The notes: generated from the letters alone by a model not told the origin. 64,000 nt of DNA from Nocardia huaxiensis (GCF_013744875.1 NZ_CP059399.1:3658001-3722000); one strand, 5' to 3'; shown: positions 1-8,607, counted from the first letter of the stretch. Numbers and translations are program-made.

Positions 1-57
1 ATCGGTCGGTCTCTGTATGCGGGTGAGCAGGTTGGATACCGCCGTTGCGGGTGACAT
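1..57 (-). CDS. start of an unidentified ORF, cut by the left window edge
   Basis: An ATG on the minus strand at 57 opens a frame that stays open to the window edge, giving 19 residues that begin MSPATAVSNLL. It would begin 5 bases after the terpene cyclase stop codon, so it could be the next gene of the terpenoid operon. No clear ribosome binding site is visible, and the piece is far too short to assign a family. Confidence 0.4.
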   Translation of the reverse strand, partial: MSPATAVSNLLTRIQRPTD

Positions 58-62
58 GGTCG

Positions 63-1577
63 TCAGCAACGGCCCGACAGGGTCATCAGCCCGGTGGCCA
101 CAACCGCATGGCTCTGTGCCGGCACATAGCTGAGCAGCGGGCGCGGACCGAGCAGCTCCGGCGGACCGGGCCAGGAGCCGTCCGCGTGCTGTGTCGCCGC
201 AAGGTATTCGACCGCTCGGTCCAGTGCCGCGCTGTCCTGCCAGCCGACGTGCACGAGACAGGCAAGGGCCGCGCCGGTCGCGGTGGCGCAGCTGTCCTCA
301 CCCGCTTCCTGGCCCCATCCGCCGTCCGAGTTCTGCGCCGCCGCCACACGCGCGGCCGCGTCCCGCACCGCGGGGTGGTCGTAACCGATCGCGGCGCCGA
401 TGGTGTCGATGGTGTAGGGCCGGTTCCGGTACACGCACAGGAATTCCTCACCCGCGCTGAACCGGTCCGAAAGCCATTGCCGCGCAACGGTGATCGACGG
501 CGTCCCGGCTTCGGGAAGCTGTTTCAGGACGGCGACGATGTGCGCGACGCAGTCATCGGTCGGCACGTCCTTGGCGTAGTAGTAGGTGTTCCACAGACCG
601 TCGGGCCGCTGGTGGTCCCGGTACAGGCCGACGGACCTCTCGATGACGGCCGGATCCGAGACGCCCACCAGTGCGTGCAGTGCCGCCGCGGTGCTGTCCA
701 GATCCGGTTCGACCGTGGTGGCGTAGGGGAATCCGCCGTCCGGGTGCTGCATGGACTCCAGGAAGGCCACCGCGCGGTCCCGGCTGTGCTGCCGGAAGGT
801 CTCGTGCTCGCGGAACGCCCAGATGGTGACGATGGTGTCCCACACATCGCAGACCAGCAGGCCGAATCCGCCATTGTCCAGCTGCTGTGCGACCAGATAC
901 GCCCGGGCCCGCCGCACCGCATCGCCGCCGGGATCCGCGATGCCCAGCGCCAGGACCGCCATCGCGGTGCTGATCGGCATGCCCGCGACCGAACCGTCCT
1001 CGGACTGAATGGATTCGATCGTCGCGGCCGCTTCGCGTGCCGCCTCCGCATCACCGAGATGAGTTTCGACGATCACCCGGGCAGCCGCTATCTCGACGAT
1101 GCTCCACACCCGCAGCCGGTCCTTGCGCGCGGTCTCGTAGCGCTCCGACAGTTCGGACCGCAGCTGTGCCAGTGCGGCTTCGGCGCGGTCGCCCCACACG
1201 TGCTCCCACTGACCCGCGTGCAGCGTGAGCGCCTGCACCAGTGCGATCCGCCAGCGCAGCACCGGATTCCGCAGTGCGGGATGGTCCGGATCGAGTTCGA
1301 CCGCCTTGCCCAGTGACAGGTCGCGAAGCGCGTTCTCGGTCATGATCGCGATCGGGTCGTGTTGCAGCGACGCGGAATTGAGTGCGAGCCAAGTGCGGGC
1401 GCGGGCTACCGCGTCGTCCGCGCCACCCGCGACGGACAGGGCGTAACAGGCGAATCCGGTCTCGAGAATGCGGGGTGCGGGCGGGGTGGTCCAGGAGCCA
1501 GCGGCGTCCTGGGTGTCGACGACGTGGCGCACCGCGCGTTCGAGGACGAGTTCGAGGGTGGACTGGGTGGTTTCCAT
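63..1577 (-). CDS. class II terpene cyclase (squalene-hopene cyclase superfamily, short form)
   Basis: Predicted 504-residue soluble cyclase that should protonate a prenyl diphosphate or polyene and cyclise it. Family signs: repeated alpha/alpha-barrel units with QW-like ends (GSW near residue 28, NGGFG near 236, DGGFPY near 282, DGLWN near 326, DGGWG and DGSW near the C-terminus). The catalytic-acid motif, DxDD in most class II cyclases, reads DLDST at about 292-296, resembling the DxDTT form I recall from bacterial drimenyl diphosphate synthases of similar length. Squalene-hopene cyclases are longer (about 630 residues), so this is more likely a sesqui- or diterpene cyclase. It lies 38 bases after the prenyl diphosphate synthase on the same strand. 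The superfamily is certain; substrate and product cannot be read from sequence. Confidence 0.85.
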   Translation of the reverse strand: METTQSTLELVLERAVRHVVDTQDAAGSWTTPPAPRILETGFACYALSVAGGADDAVARARTWLALNSASLQHDPIAIMTENALRDLSLGKAVELDPDHPALRNPVLRWRIALVQALTLHAGQWEHVWGDRAEAALAQLRSELSERYETARKDRLRVWSIVEIAAARVIVETHLGDAEAAREAAATIESIQSEDGSVAGMPISTAMAVLALGIADPGGDAVRRARAYLVAQQLDNGGFGLLVCDVWDTIVTIWAFREHETFRQHSRDRAVAFLESMQHPDGGFPYATTVEPDLDSTAAALHALVGVSDPAVIERSVGLYRDHQRPDGLWNTYYYAKDVPTDDCVAHIVAVLKQLPEAGTPSITVARQWLSDRFSAGEEFLCVYRNRPYTIDTIGAAIGYDHPAVRDAAARVAAAQNSDGGWGQEAGEDSCATATGAALACLVHVGWQDSAALDRAVEYLAATQHADGSWPGPPELLGPRPLLSYVPAQSHAVVATGLMTLSGRC

Positions 1578-1615
1578 ATGTGGCTGCTTTCTGAAAGTCG
1601 TTGGCGGGCAGAAGA

Positions 1616-2683
1616 TCAGCGGTCGCGGCGGAGAATCGCCAGCGTGAGATCACGCAGTGGACCGGCTCCCGACTCGAGCGGCCGTGCCCGGTCGAGCGCG
1701 GCCAGCGCACCGCGCGTACGGATTTCGGCTTCGGTGCTCGCCCACTCGCGCCCACCGGCGGCCTCGACCAGGTCCGCGGCCTCGAGGACGGTGGCGGCAT
1801 CGAAGGGATCCGGTTGCCGGTACAGGTCGGCCAGCCGCTGACCGGCCGTCGTCCCCGACGTGAGCGCCGCGACCACCGGCAGCGACTTCTTCCGCGACGA
1901 CAGGTCCGAACCCTGTGGTTTGCCGGTCTGGTCGGGCGGACTCCAGATGCCCATCAGATCGTCGACGAGCTGATAGGCCAGACCCAGCTGCCGGCCGAAG
2001 CGCCGGTAGTGCGCGGCAGTGGCGGCATCGGCGCCGGCCGCCAGCGCGCCGAGCTGGCAGGACGCCCCCAGTAGCGCACCGGTCTTGCCTTCGGCCATTC
2101 CGAGGCACTGCGCCAGTGAGACGTCCATGCGCTCCTCGAACGCGAGATCGGCGGATTGGCCGGCATAGAGCTCGAGCGTGGCCAGATTCAGTTCCCGGGT
2201 CATCGCGCCGGACAGCGGATCGTCGGCGAGCAGGTTGTTCGCAAGGGTCAGCAGGGCGTCCCCGACCAGAATGGCCTGGCTCGAACCGAATACCGTCCAG
2301 GCGGCGGGACGGCCGCGGCGCAGCTGATCCCGATCCATCACGTCGTCGTGGATCAGCGAGAAGTCGTGCACCAGTTCGACAGCCACCGCGGCATTGATGA
2401 CGCTGGGGTCCTCCCAGGCGAGCGCGCCGGCGACCGCCTGGGCGCAGGTGATCGCCAGCGCGGGGCGCAGGGCCTTGCCCGCGTCGCCGGTCGGGCGGCC
2501 TTCGGCATCCCACCAGCCCAGGTGGTAGCCGGCCATGTGGCGCAGATGCGGGGCGAGATCGTCGACCACCGCGCGTTGTACCGGAGTGATCGCCCTGCGT
2601 GCGGCGGCGACGGCATCCGCCACGGCCTGGACATCCGGTGTCGATTCGCCCGCTTCTACAAGCGGTGCAATATTCGAGGTCAT
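1616..2683 (-). CDS. trans-isoprenyl diphosphate synthase (GGPP/FPP synthase type)
   Basis: A 355-residue polyprenyl synthetase that should elongate allylic diphosphates with isopentenyl diphosphate to C15 or C20. The first aspartate-rich motif is DDVMD (113-117), preceded by the typical LIHD. The second is DDLMG (241-245), followed by the SPPDQTGKP segment usual in actinobacterial IdsA/GrcC-like enzymes. The start is an ATG preceded by AAAGGGGGAAGCG. Its first four bases overlap the stop of the upstream squalene/phytoene-synthase-like gene (ATGA), indicating translational coupling. It probably feeds the neighbouring cyclase. A second enzyme of this family sits at 35.4 kb with the carotenoid genes, so this copy looks dedicated to the terpenoid cluster. 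Chain length is not determinable here. Confidence 0.9.
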   Translation of the reverse strand: MTSNIAPLVEAGESTPDVQAVADAVAAARRAITPVQRAVVDDLAPHLRHMAGYHLGWWDAEGRPTGDAGKALRPALAITCAQAVAGALAWEDPSVINAAVAVELVHDFSLIHDDVMDRDQLRRGRPAAWTVFGSSQAILVGDALLTLANNLLADDPLSGAMTRELNLATLELYAGQSADLAFEERMDVSLAQCLGMAEGKTGALLGASCQLGALAAGADAATAAHYRRFGRQLGLAYQLVDDLMGIWSPPDQTGKPQGSDLSSRKKSLPVVAALTSGTTAGQRLADLYRQPDPFDAATVLEAADLVEAAGGREWASTEAEIRTRGALAALDRARPLESGAGPLRDLTLAILRRDR

Positions 2684-3711
2684 CGCTTCCCCCTTTCTCG
2701 TACGGCCTCCGACAGACAGGTGAGCGAGAGCATCCGACCGCGGCCGTTGCGGTGATTGATCACCTGAGCTTTTGTCACGGCCACCAGTGCGGCGCCGATC
2801 GTGTTGAGTGCCAGTCGTTTTCGTTCCATCCCGGGGTCGGCGAAGAATTCACATTCCGCGCGTTCCAGGTGCTCGAGCATGCGGTAGCGTCGCCGGACCT
2901 CCGTCTGGGCGAATGTCCGCGACGTCGCGTGCAGGGTGTCGGGCCAGGCGCTTCCGATATCCAGATGATTACGGGCGCAATCGATTTCGTAACGCATGAG
3001 ACGGCGGACGGCTTTACTGGCGCGGCCGCTGCCGACCTCGTAGTGCAGACGTTCCCGATCGATTCCGAACTGCCGCAAACTCTCCTCGGGCAGGTGCAGC
3101 CGGCCCGCGTCCAGGTCCGCCCGGATATCCCACAGGAAGTCGATGAGCCGAAACGCCCGGGCGGCCTCCGAGCACAGATAGTCGGCCTCCGGGGAAATGG
3201 TTTCGAGCAGCGCGTTGAGCCACAGGGCAGGTGGCAGGGCGACCGCAGTCAGATAATCGTCGAGCTCGGCGCGCGTGCGGAATTCCTCGACCCACAGCGC
3301 GCGGCGCTGGCCCGCCAAGAAGGCGGGGACGGAATCCGCGGGCACTTTCCAGGTGTGCAGGAAATGCACGAATGCCTCGGCGAGCGCGGTATCGGCCCGC
3401 TGATCGGTTGTGGAACTGCTGGTTTCGGTGAGATCGGGGACGCCGTCCAGTGCGCACGAGAACGCGACCTGCCATTCGTCCAGGCGCAATGCGCGGACGG
3501 CGGGACTGTGCTCGAACCCGTCGGCGATATCGGTGAGGTGGGCGAGAACGCCCCAGCAGGCGTCCAGATGCGGGCGTTTGGCCGCGGGAAACAAATAGCG
3601 CGCGTGCTGTTCTCCGCGCCGCTGGCGGCGCAGGATCCGGCCGCTCGTTCGGAAAGCCGCGCGCAGATCCGGATCGTCGATGCCGGCCGCGTCGAGCTCA
3701 TGATTCGACAT
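2680..3711 (-). CDS. squalene/phytoene synthase-family protein, divergent
   Basis: Predicted 343 residues. The best support is the second family motif at about 190-208, DFLWDIRADLDAGRLHLP, which follows the squalene/phytoene synthase pattern (N/DxLxDxxxDxxxGRxxLP). The first aspartate-rich motif is reduced to TDIAD (about 60-64), where typical phytoene synthases have DDxxD. Ordinary members join two prenyl diphosphates head to head. The divergence, and the pairing with a class II cyclase, leave open that this one acts on a cyclised prenyl diphosphate or works as a class I terpene synthase. It lies between ispH (13-base gap) and the prenyl synthase (4-base overlap). A normal crtB is present elsewhere in the window, so this gene is probably not the carotenoid enzyme. 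Confidence 0.75.
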   Translation of the reverse strand: MSNHELDAAGIDDPDLRAAFRTSGRILRRQRRGEQHARYLFPAAKRPHLDACWGVLAHLTDIADGFEHSPAVRALRLDEWQVAFSCALDGVPDLTETSSSTTDQRADTALAEAFVHFLHTWKVPADSVPAFLAGQRRALWVEEFRTRAELDDYLTAVALPPALWLNALLETISPEADYLCSEAARAFRLIDFLWDIRADLDAGRLHLPEESLRQFGIDRERLHYEVGSGRASKAVRRLMRYEIDCARNHLDIGSAWPDTLHATSRTFAQTEVRRRYRMLEHLERAECEFFADPGMERKRLALNTIGAALVAVTKAQVINHRNGRGRMLSLTCLSEAVRERGKR

Positions 3712-3724
3712 CAGCTTCTTTGCC

Positions 3725-4783
3725 CTACGGTTCGTCGAAACGCCTGCGGCCCGCCCCCAGTGATGGCGTTCCCGGCACGAATTCCAATTCCACCGGGCCG
3801 GAGGCGATTCGAGTGTTCGCCCCGGCGGGAGAAGGCGGCTCGGCGCGCAACTCCCGGGGCAGTGAGAAGACCAGCGTCTCCTGCGCGGTCACCACCGGCT
3901 GCACATCGAGGTAGCCGAATTCGGCTAGCCGCTCGATCAACTCCCGTACCAGCACCGTTGGCGCCGACGCGCCCGCAGTGATGCCAATCGTCTCGGCGCT
4001 CGTCAGCCACTCGCGGTCCACCTCGCCGGCATTGTCGACCCGATGCGCCTGCCGGGCGCCCGCCTCGAGTGCAACCTCGACCAGCCGCAGCGAGTTGGAG
4101 GAATTCCGGGAACCGATGACGATCACCAGATCGCATTCGGCGGCCATGGCCTTCACTGCATTCTGGCGATTCTGGGAGGCATAGCAGATGTCGTCGCTGG
4201 GCGGATCCTGCAGTAGCGGAAAGCGTTCGCGGAGCCGCGCCACGGTCACCTTCGTCTCGTCGACACTCAGCGTGGTCTGCGACAGCCACACAACTTTCGA
4301 TTCGTCACGCACGGTGACCGCGTCCACCGCGTCCGGGCCGTCGACCACCTGGACATGCGCGGGCGCCTCGCCGAATGTGCCCTCGACTTCCTCGTGACCC
4401 GCGTGCCCGATGAGCAGGATGTCGAAATCCTTGCGTGCGAAGGCGATCACCTCCTGGTGCACCTTCGTCACGAGCGGACAGGTCGCGTCGACGGTGCGTA
4501 CACCGCGGTTAGTGGCGGCCTGGCGCACAGCCGGTGCGACACCGTGCGCGGAGAAGATCATCAGCGCGCCCGGCGGCACCTCGTCGACCTCGTCCACGAA
4601 GATCACCCCGCGTTCCCGCAGGCCTTCGATGACAAAGCGGTTGTGCACGATCTCCTTGCGCACGTACAGGGGTGCGCCGTGCAGGGCCAAGGCGCGCTCG
4701 ACGGTCTCCACCGCCCGGTCGACGCCGGCGCAGTATCCGTGCGGTTGCGCCAGCAGAATTCGTTTCCCGCTCGCCGTGGTCAT
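3725..4783 (-). CDS. ispH: 4-hydroxy-3-methylbut-2-enyl diphosphate reductase IspH
   Basis: Predicted 352-residue iron-sulphur enzyme of the last MEP-pathway step, reducing HMBPP to IPP and DMAPP. The three cluster-ligand cysteines are visible at C18 ([10 protein letters not shown]), C102 (DATCPLV) and C200 (DICYAS). Substrate-binding histidines sit in VHNRF, SAHGV and [10 protein letters not shown]. Length is normal apart from a tail of roughly 30-35 residues after the [11 protein letters not shown] segment. The ATG has AGGGGG seven bases upstream. It is the first gene of the minus-strand terpenoid operon, so it probably raises precursor supply for that pathway. Actinobacteria usually carry a housekeeping ispH elsewhere; whether this is a second copy cannot be told from this window. 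Confidence 0.97.
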   Translation of the reverse strand: MTTASGKRILLAQPHGYCAGVDRAVETVERALALHGAPLYVRKEIVHNRFVIEGLRERGVIFVDEVDEVPPGALMIFSAHGVAPAVRQAATNRGVRTVDATCPLVTKVHQEVIAFARKDFDILLIGHAGHEEVEGTFGEAPAHVQVVDGPDAVDAVTVRDESKVVWLSQTTLSVDETKVTVARLRERFPLLQDPPSDDICYASQNRQNAVKAMAAECDLVIVIGSRNSSNSLRLVEVALEAGARQAHRVDNAGEVDREWLTSAETIGITAGASAPTVLVRELIERLAEFGYLDVQPVVTAQETLVFSLPRELRAEPPSPAGANTRIASGPVELEFVPGTPSLGAGRRRFDEP

Positions 4784-5213
4784 CGATCTGCCCCCTGGGA
4801 GGCGCAGCTGTGAAGCACTGAGGAATTCAACGATTCTCCTGATTTATTGCACGCGATTAATCGCCCGGATTCGATGTGATGTGGAATCGGAAGAACTGCC
4901 ACTATTGCGTCCATTGCAGGTCGCGTGAAATCGATGAGTAGCAACTCCGAGAGGCTGCTGATCGCCAATTCGACTGGCTGCCTTGTGCTTCCAGGATATC
5001 CACGAATGCGCATCGCTCAAGTTGCTGGCAACATCTTGCCAACACCGGCGTCGGGGCCGCTGTCAGCTTGTTGCCAACGCACTGCTCGGATGTGCGGATC
5101 GACCAGTGCGCCATAGTATTTGGTACGCTCGTCGAGGTCTTGGGCAGTGCGATCAATGTCATGACAACCGCGCTGTACGAAGGTTGGTATTGCACGTGGA
5201 GGGGGTATGGCGT
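4784..5213. promoter_or_regulatory. divergent control region between ispH operon and LuxR-type gene
   Basis: 430 bases without a convincing gene, clearly more AT-rich than its flanks, separating two divergently transcribed units. It must hold both promoters. It contains a cluster of GTTGC/TTGCCAAC repeats (5021-5078, listed separately) and a strong ribosome binding site GGAGGGGG at 5198-5205 for the gene that starts at 5214. Confidence 0.6.
5021..5078. repeat. three related TTGCCAAC-type sites, candidate operator array
   Basis: GTTGCTGGCAAC at 5021-5032 is an inverted repeat (GTTGC, 2-base centre, GCAAC). TTGCCAAC follows at 5036-5043 and GTTGCCAAC at 5070-5078. The three sites lie within 58 bases in the divergent control region. 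An operator for the adjacent LuxR-type regulator is the obvious guess, but nothing in the sequence proves it. Confidence 0.45.
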
Positions 5214-6059
5214 ATGGTCGGCAATCTGGCGGCGGGATCGGTTGATTCGCTGTGTAATTCACCGAATGGATACGTTGACAGCGAGGTGTCGCGCTCTAAT
5301 CCCGGTGCGGATCTCGAATCAGCGATGATGCTGGCGGAGAAGCTCCTGCGGCATGCGGCGGCAACCCGTGGCGGTACATCCGCAACCAATGATTCGACAA
5401 CTTTGCTGTGCGATGAAAAGGAAGCTCGCGACTCCGTATTCGAAGCCCTGGAGTCGGCAGCCAGCGAAGTCATCTGCGTGACGCCGATCGACCGGATCGC
5501 CTTCGATCTGCTGTGGCCCGGCCAGGGATCCGCCCTGCCTGTGCTGCCGGACGGGCTCGACGTGCGCCTGGCCTACACGGCGCCGCGACGACTGGCCGAC
5601 AGCCGAGCGATCGGCCTGCGGCCCCGATTACGCAGCCGCCGTGGGCCGGTCACCGTCGAGGTGGTGGAATCGCCTCCGGTACAAGCGCTCGTCGTCGATC
5701 AGCGGATACTATTCCTGCGCGGTAGTGACGCCACGAACTGGACACTGCGGACCACGGATACGCATCTGGCCCGCATGCTGCGCGCATTCCTGCTGCACCT
5801 TTTCACCCCCCTTCCCCCGCACGGCGACGACCGACTGCCCTGCTCACATCGCGACTGCGTCCAGGCGCGTGCCGTGCTCCAGGCAATGAGCGAGGGGCTC
5901 GGCGATACGCCCGCGGCCCGCAAACTCGGCATATCCGTGCGTACGTACCGCCGGCGCGTTGCCGATGTCCTGGCTCAGCTCGGTGCAGAAACCCGTTTCC
6001 AGGCGGGCCTTCTGGTCGCGGCCAATGGTCCGGTATGCCTCGCCGTAGTCGCAGGCTGA
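5214..6059 (+). CDS. LuxR-type HTH transcriptional regulator
   Basis: Predicted 281 residues. The ATG at 5214 was chosen because GGAGGGGG lies 8 bases upstream; the frame stays open further upstream but without support. The middle part (ALESAASEVICVTPIDR, then VQALVVDQRILFLR) resembles the phospholipase-D-like sensor region seen in TrmB/LuxR-type actinobacterial regulators. The C-terminus carries a helix-turn-helix of the LuxR class (about 235-265: GLGDTPAARKLGISVRTYRR, then RVADVLAQLG). No receiver domain or membrane segment is seen. It is transcribed away from the ispH operon across a shared control region, so cluster-specific regulation of the terpenoid genes is likely, by inference. The effector is unknown. 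Confidence 0.8.
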   Translation: MVGNLAAGSVDSLCNSPNGYVDSEVSRSNPGADLESAMMLAEKLLRHAAATRGGTSATNDSTTLLCDEKEARDSVFEALESAASEVICVTPIDRIAFDLLWPGQGSALPVLPDGLDVRLAYTAPRRLADSRAIGLRPRLRSRRGPVTVEVVESPPVQALVVDQRILFLRGSDATNWTLRTTDTHLARMLRAFLLHLFTPLPPHGDDRLPCSHRDCVQARAVLQAMSEGLGDTPAARKLGISVRTYRRRVADVLAQLGAETRFQAGLLVAANGPVCLAVVAG

Positions 6060-6084
6060 TGTGGTCAGCCTGGAAGGACGGGAA

Positions 6085-7248
6085 TCAGGTGTGGGTCCGA
6101 GCCGGTGTTACCGCGTGTTCCGGGGTGACCGGCTCCGTGGATGCGCGCATGGCATCCAGAGCGCCGGACAGGATGCCGCGCTGCCGGACGGCGATGTCCT
6201 GGTCGGTGCCGAGTAAACCCCGGCGGCGCAAGGGTTCCCGGATTCGGGCCGCCTGACGGAGGGCCAGGACGGCGGGATGATTGCGCGGTGGCGGAGTGTC
6301 GGGGTTGTTGTAGGCGTTCACGATGCGGCCGGTGCCGCCCCAGATCAGGGTGGACACGGCGGGGCGGAGGATCGGGGCCGTGTAGCGCCACAGTGGCTGG
6401 GGCAGAACGCGTTCGGCGCGGAGGCCGCCTCGCAGCAGGGCGCGGGTGAGGAGTTCGGTGTCGGCGTCGGGTGGGGCGAAGAGGGTGAGGGCGGCGCGGC
6501 TGAGATTCTCCGCGTCGGTGAAGGTGTGGGGGAGCAGGGGATCCGGGACGCCCATCAGGTGGCCGATCCAGTGCCAGAGGTGGCGAACGGATTCGGATTC
6601 GGGCTCGGTCAACGGCATTCCGAACAGGTCGTACATGGCCAGGGGGAGGAGCAGGAAGCCATCGATGGTCAGCGCCATGCCGGTGGTGTGGATGGGTTCG
6701 GCCCACAGGTCGGCGCGCCAGCGGCCGGAGGTGCGCAGATGGCGGCGAACCATGGCGTGCACGAAGCGGATTCGGATGGTGGCGTCGAAGCCGGGGCCGC
6801 CGGGGGTGACGGCGCCCGGGGCGGTGGCGGACAGCACCCAGCGGGCGGTTTCCTCGTAGCGGCGGGCGGCCATTTTCTCCGAGCGGGAGTTCAGAGCCTG
6901 AGGTTTGTTCAGGTCGCCGAAGTTGTAGGCGGTGAGCAGGCTGCCGCCCAGGCCGATGATGACGGCGGGCGCGAAACGCCACCAGACGCGGGCGCCGTGG
7001 GCCGCGAGTACCGGGTCGAACCAGGGAGGTGGAGACAGCAGCGGAGTCAGGAGTTCGCGCAGGGAATCCGGGGCGCCGGGTGGGGCAGGGTTGCGGGTGC
7101 GGAGGGCTTCGGCCAGCAGCTGCCAGCCCGCGCCGCGACCGAGATTCGCGAAATCTGTTACCACGCTGTCGATTACGGTGTCGGTGCGGGACATGCCCGC
7201 GAGTGCCCGGTCGACCGCGTCGTCGGGTGCCAGTCGACGTGCGCTCAT
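6085..7248 (-). CDS. MpaB/latex-clearing-like oxygenase family protein (DUF2236)
   Basis: About 387 residues with the hallmarks of the DUF2236 family: an N-terminal helical part with LGRGAGWQLLAEAL, a GGSLLTAYNFGD-like segment, a conserved R..E..RWVL region, and the FVHAMVRRHL and HTTGMALTIDGFLL stretches. Characterised relatives are b-type haem oxygenases acting on polyisoprene or on meroterpenoid side chains, so histidines in HAMVRRHL are plausible haem ligands. The start is uncertain. An ATG at 7278 also exists but lies inside sequence that reads as the divergent AraC gene on the other strand; ATG 7248 is preferred although its AGGA is very close. The gene converges on the LuxR-type gene with a 25-base gap. 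Confidence 0.75.
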   Translation of the reverse strand: MSARRLAPDDAVDRALAGMSRTDTVIDSVVTDFANLGRGAGWQLLAEALRTRNPAPPGAPDSLRELLTPLLSPPPWFDPVLAAHGARVWWRFAPAVIIGLGGSLLTAYNFGDLNKPQALNSRSEKMAARRYEETARWVLSATAPGAVTPGGPGFDATIRIRFVHAMVRRHLRTSGRWRADLWAEPIHTTGMALTIDGFLLLPLAMYDLFGMPLTEPESESVRHLWHWIGHLMGVPDPLLPHTFTDAENLSRAALTLFAPPDADTELLTRALLRGGLRAERVLPQPLWRYTAPILRPAVSTLIWGGTGRIVNAYNNPDTPPPRNHPAVLALRQAARIREPLRRRGLLGTDQDIAVRQRGILSGALDAMRASTEPVTPEHAVTPARTHT

Positions 7249-7880
7249 TCCTGCTGGCCCGCGACCTGGTCGGGGCATCCCGGGTAGCCGGGCTGTTCAT
7301 CTCACCGACGGTGCTACGCCTGGTCGCCGACCTGCGGCAGCCCATCCACGTCGACCTGCGCGATACCGTCACCCCGACCGAGATCGCCTTCGGCGCGTCC
7401 ATGCTCAACTTCTTCGACATCCCCATCGAGATCGAATCCGGCGCGCACCGAACAGCTTTCACGATTCCCCGGGTGCTGCTGGACCAGCCGACCCCCGCCC
7501 CCGATCGCCACGTCGCGGCGATCTGCATCGCACAGTGCGAGGCCCTGCTCGACCAGCGCCACCGCTTCACCGGCACCGCCGCCCAGGTCCGCCACATCCT
7601 GCTGCGCGACCCCACCGCCATGCCGCCGCTCGGCGCCGTCGCACGCGAACTCGGCCTCTCCGAGCGAACTCTGCACCGCCGCCTGTCCGAAGACCACACC
7701 ACCTTCCGAGACCTCCGCCAAAGCATCCGCGCCACCCTCTCCGACGAACTCCTCACCCAGGGCCTCACCGTCGAAATGGTCGCCCGCCGCCTCGGCTACG
7801 CCGACACCGCCGCCTTCAGCCACGCCTACCACCGCTGGCGCGGCCACCCACCCAGCCGCCGCCCCGGCAATCGCACCTAG
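7203..7880 (+). pseudogene. 5'-truncated AraC-family regulator
   Basis: The plus-strand frame encodes the second half of an AraC regulator. Family-like sequence begins abruptly at VPVDVRSFLLARDL (codons near 7227-7270), which is about the middle of the usual N-terminal effector domain. It runs through an intact double helix-turn-helix (GAVARELGLSERTLHRRLSE and VARRLGYADTAAFSHAYHRW). Members of this subfamily are usually about 330 residues; at most about 225 can be encoded here, from GTG codons at 7203, 7227 or 7239. Upstream of the break the frame reads as antisense of the oxygenase gene. The missing 120-odd residues were probably lost in a rearrangement that brought the oxygenase gene in. 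It may still make a DNA-binding fragment. Confidence 0.6.
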
Positions 7881-7890
7881 ACGCCGCCGG

Positions 7891-8499
7891 TCACGCGTGC
7901 ACGGGTTTCGTCCAGAGCAGCGAATAGCGCCAGAGGACGTGACGGCGGACGCGGGAACCCGGGAGGAGGTTCGTGGCCAGATCCCGGAATTCCGGAAAGG
8001 TTTCCGGTGGTGGCCACGCCACCGGGGACGCGTGCTCCCACTGGGAGTGCACCAGGCGCTGCCAGATGGTGGCCGCCCATGCCGCCGCCACGTACGGGAG
8101 GTCGCGGGGGAAGGCATCGCGGGTGAGGCCGACCACGGCCAGGGTGCCTCCGGGGCGGAGCAGATCACGCATGTGGGTGAGGGCGGCAGTGGTGTCCATG
8201 TGATGCAGCGCGGCGACCGAGACTATGCCGTCGAAGGATTCGGGCGGGAAGGGATAGGTGAGGAAGTCGGCGTTCAGGTAGGTGATGCCGCCGTCGGGGG
8301 ATTGCGCGCGCGCCCGCTCGAGGCTCGGCTCGTGCAGGTCTATCCCGGTGACCTCCGAGCCCTGCGCGCGCAGGCGGCGCGCCAGCATCCCTTCGCCGCA
8401 ACCGATGTCGAGCACCTGCCCGGCGTCGGCCACCGCCTCCGCCAGCAGTCCGTGATAGTGGATGTTGTGGTTCCAGCGTTCCGCGTCAGGGACCTCCAT
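7891..8499 (-). CDS. class I SAM-dependent methyltransferase
   Basis: A 202-residue protein from the ATG at 8499. Motif I is VLDIGCGEGMLARRL (about 29-43), followed by an acidic residue after strand 2 (VTGIDLHEP), motif II-like DGIVSVAALHHM, and LLRPGGTLAVVGL. This is the methyltransferase type 11/25 pattern, a small-molecule methyltransferase of unknown substrate. The open frame extends further upstream, but the residues before MEVPDAERWN look like non-coding translation. It converges on the truncated AraC gene with a 10-base gap and is divergent from the small membrane protein. Confidence 0.85.
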   Translation of the reverse strand: MEVPDAERWNHNIHYHGLLAEAVADAGQVLDIGCGEGMLARRLRAQGSEVTGIDLHEPSLERARAQSPDGGITYLNADFLTYPFPPESFDGIVSVAALHHMDTTAALTHMRDLLRPGGTLAVVGLTRDAFPRDLPYVAAAWAATIWQRLVHSQWEHASPVAWPPPETFPEFRDLATNLLPGSRVRRHVLWRYSLLWTKPVHA

Positions 8500-8607
8500 C
8501 ACCTGATTCTGCCTGCGCGCAAGGGCTTTCGTCGTGGATGGGCTGCTGCCCGAAAGTAGGGGCGGTGTGCGGCCGGGCCCCGCTACCGTGAACCGGGAGG
8601 GGGAGCC

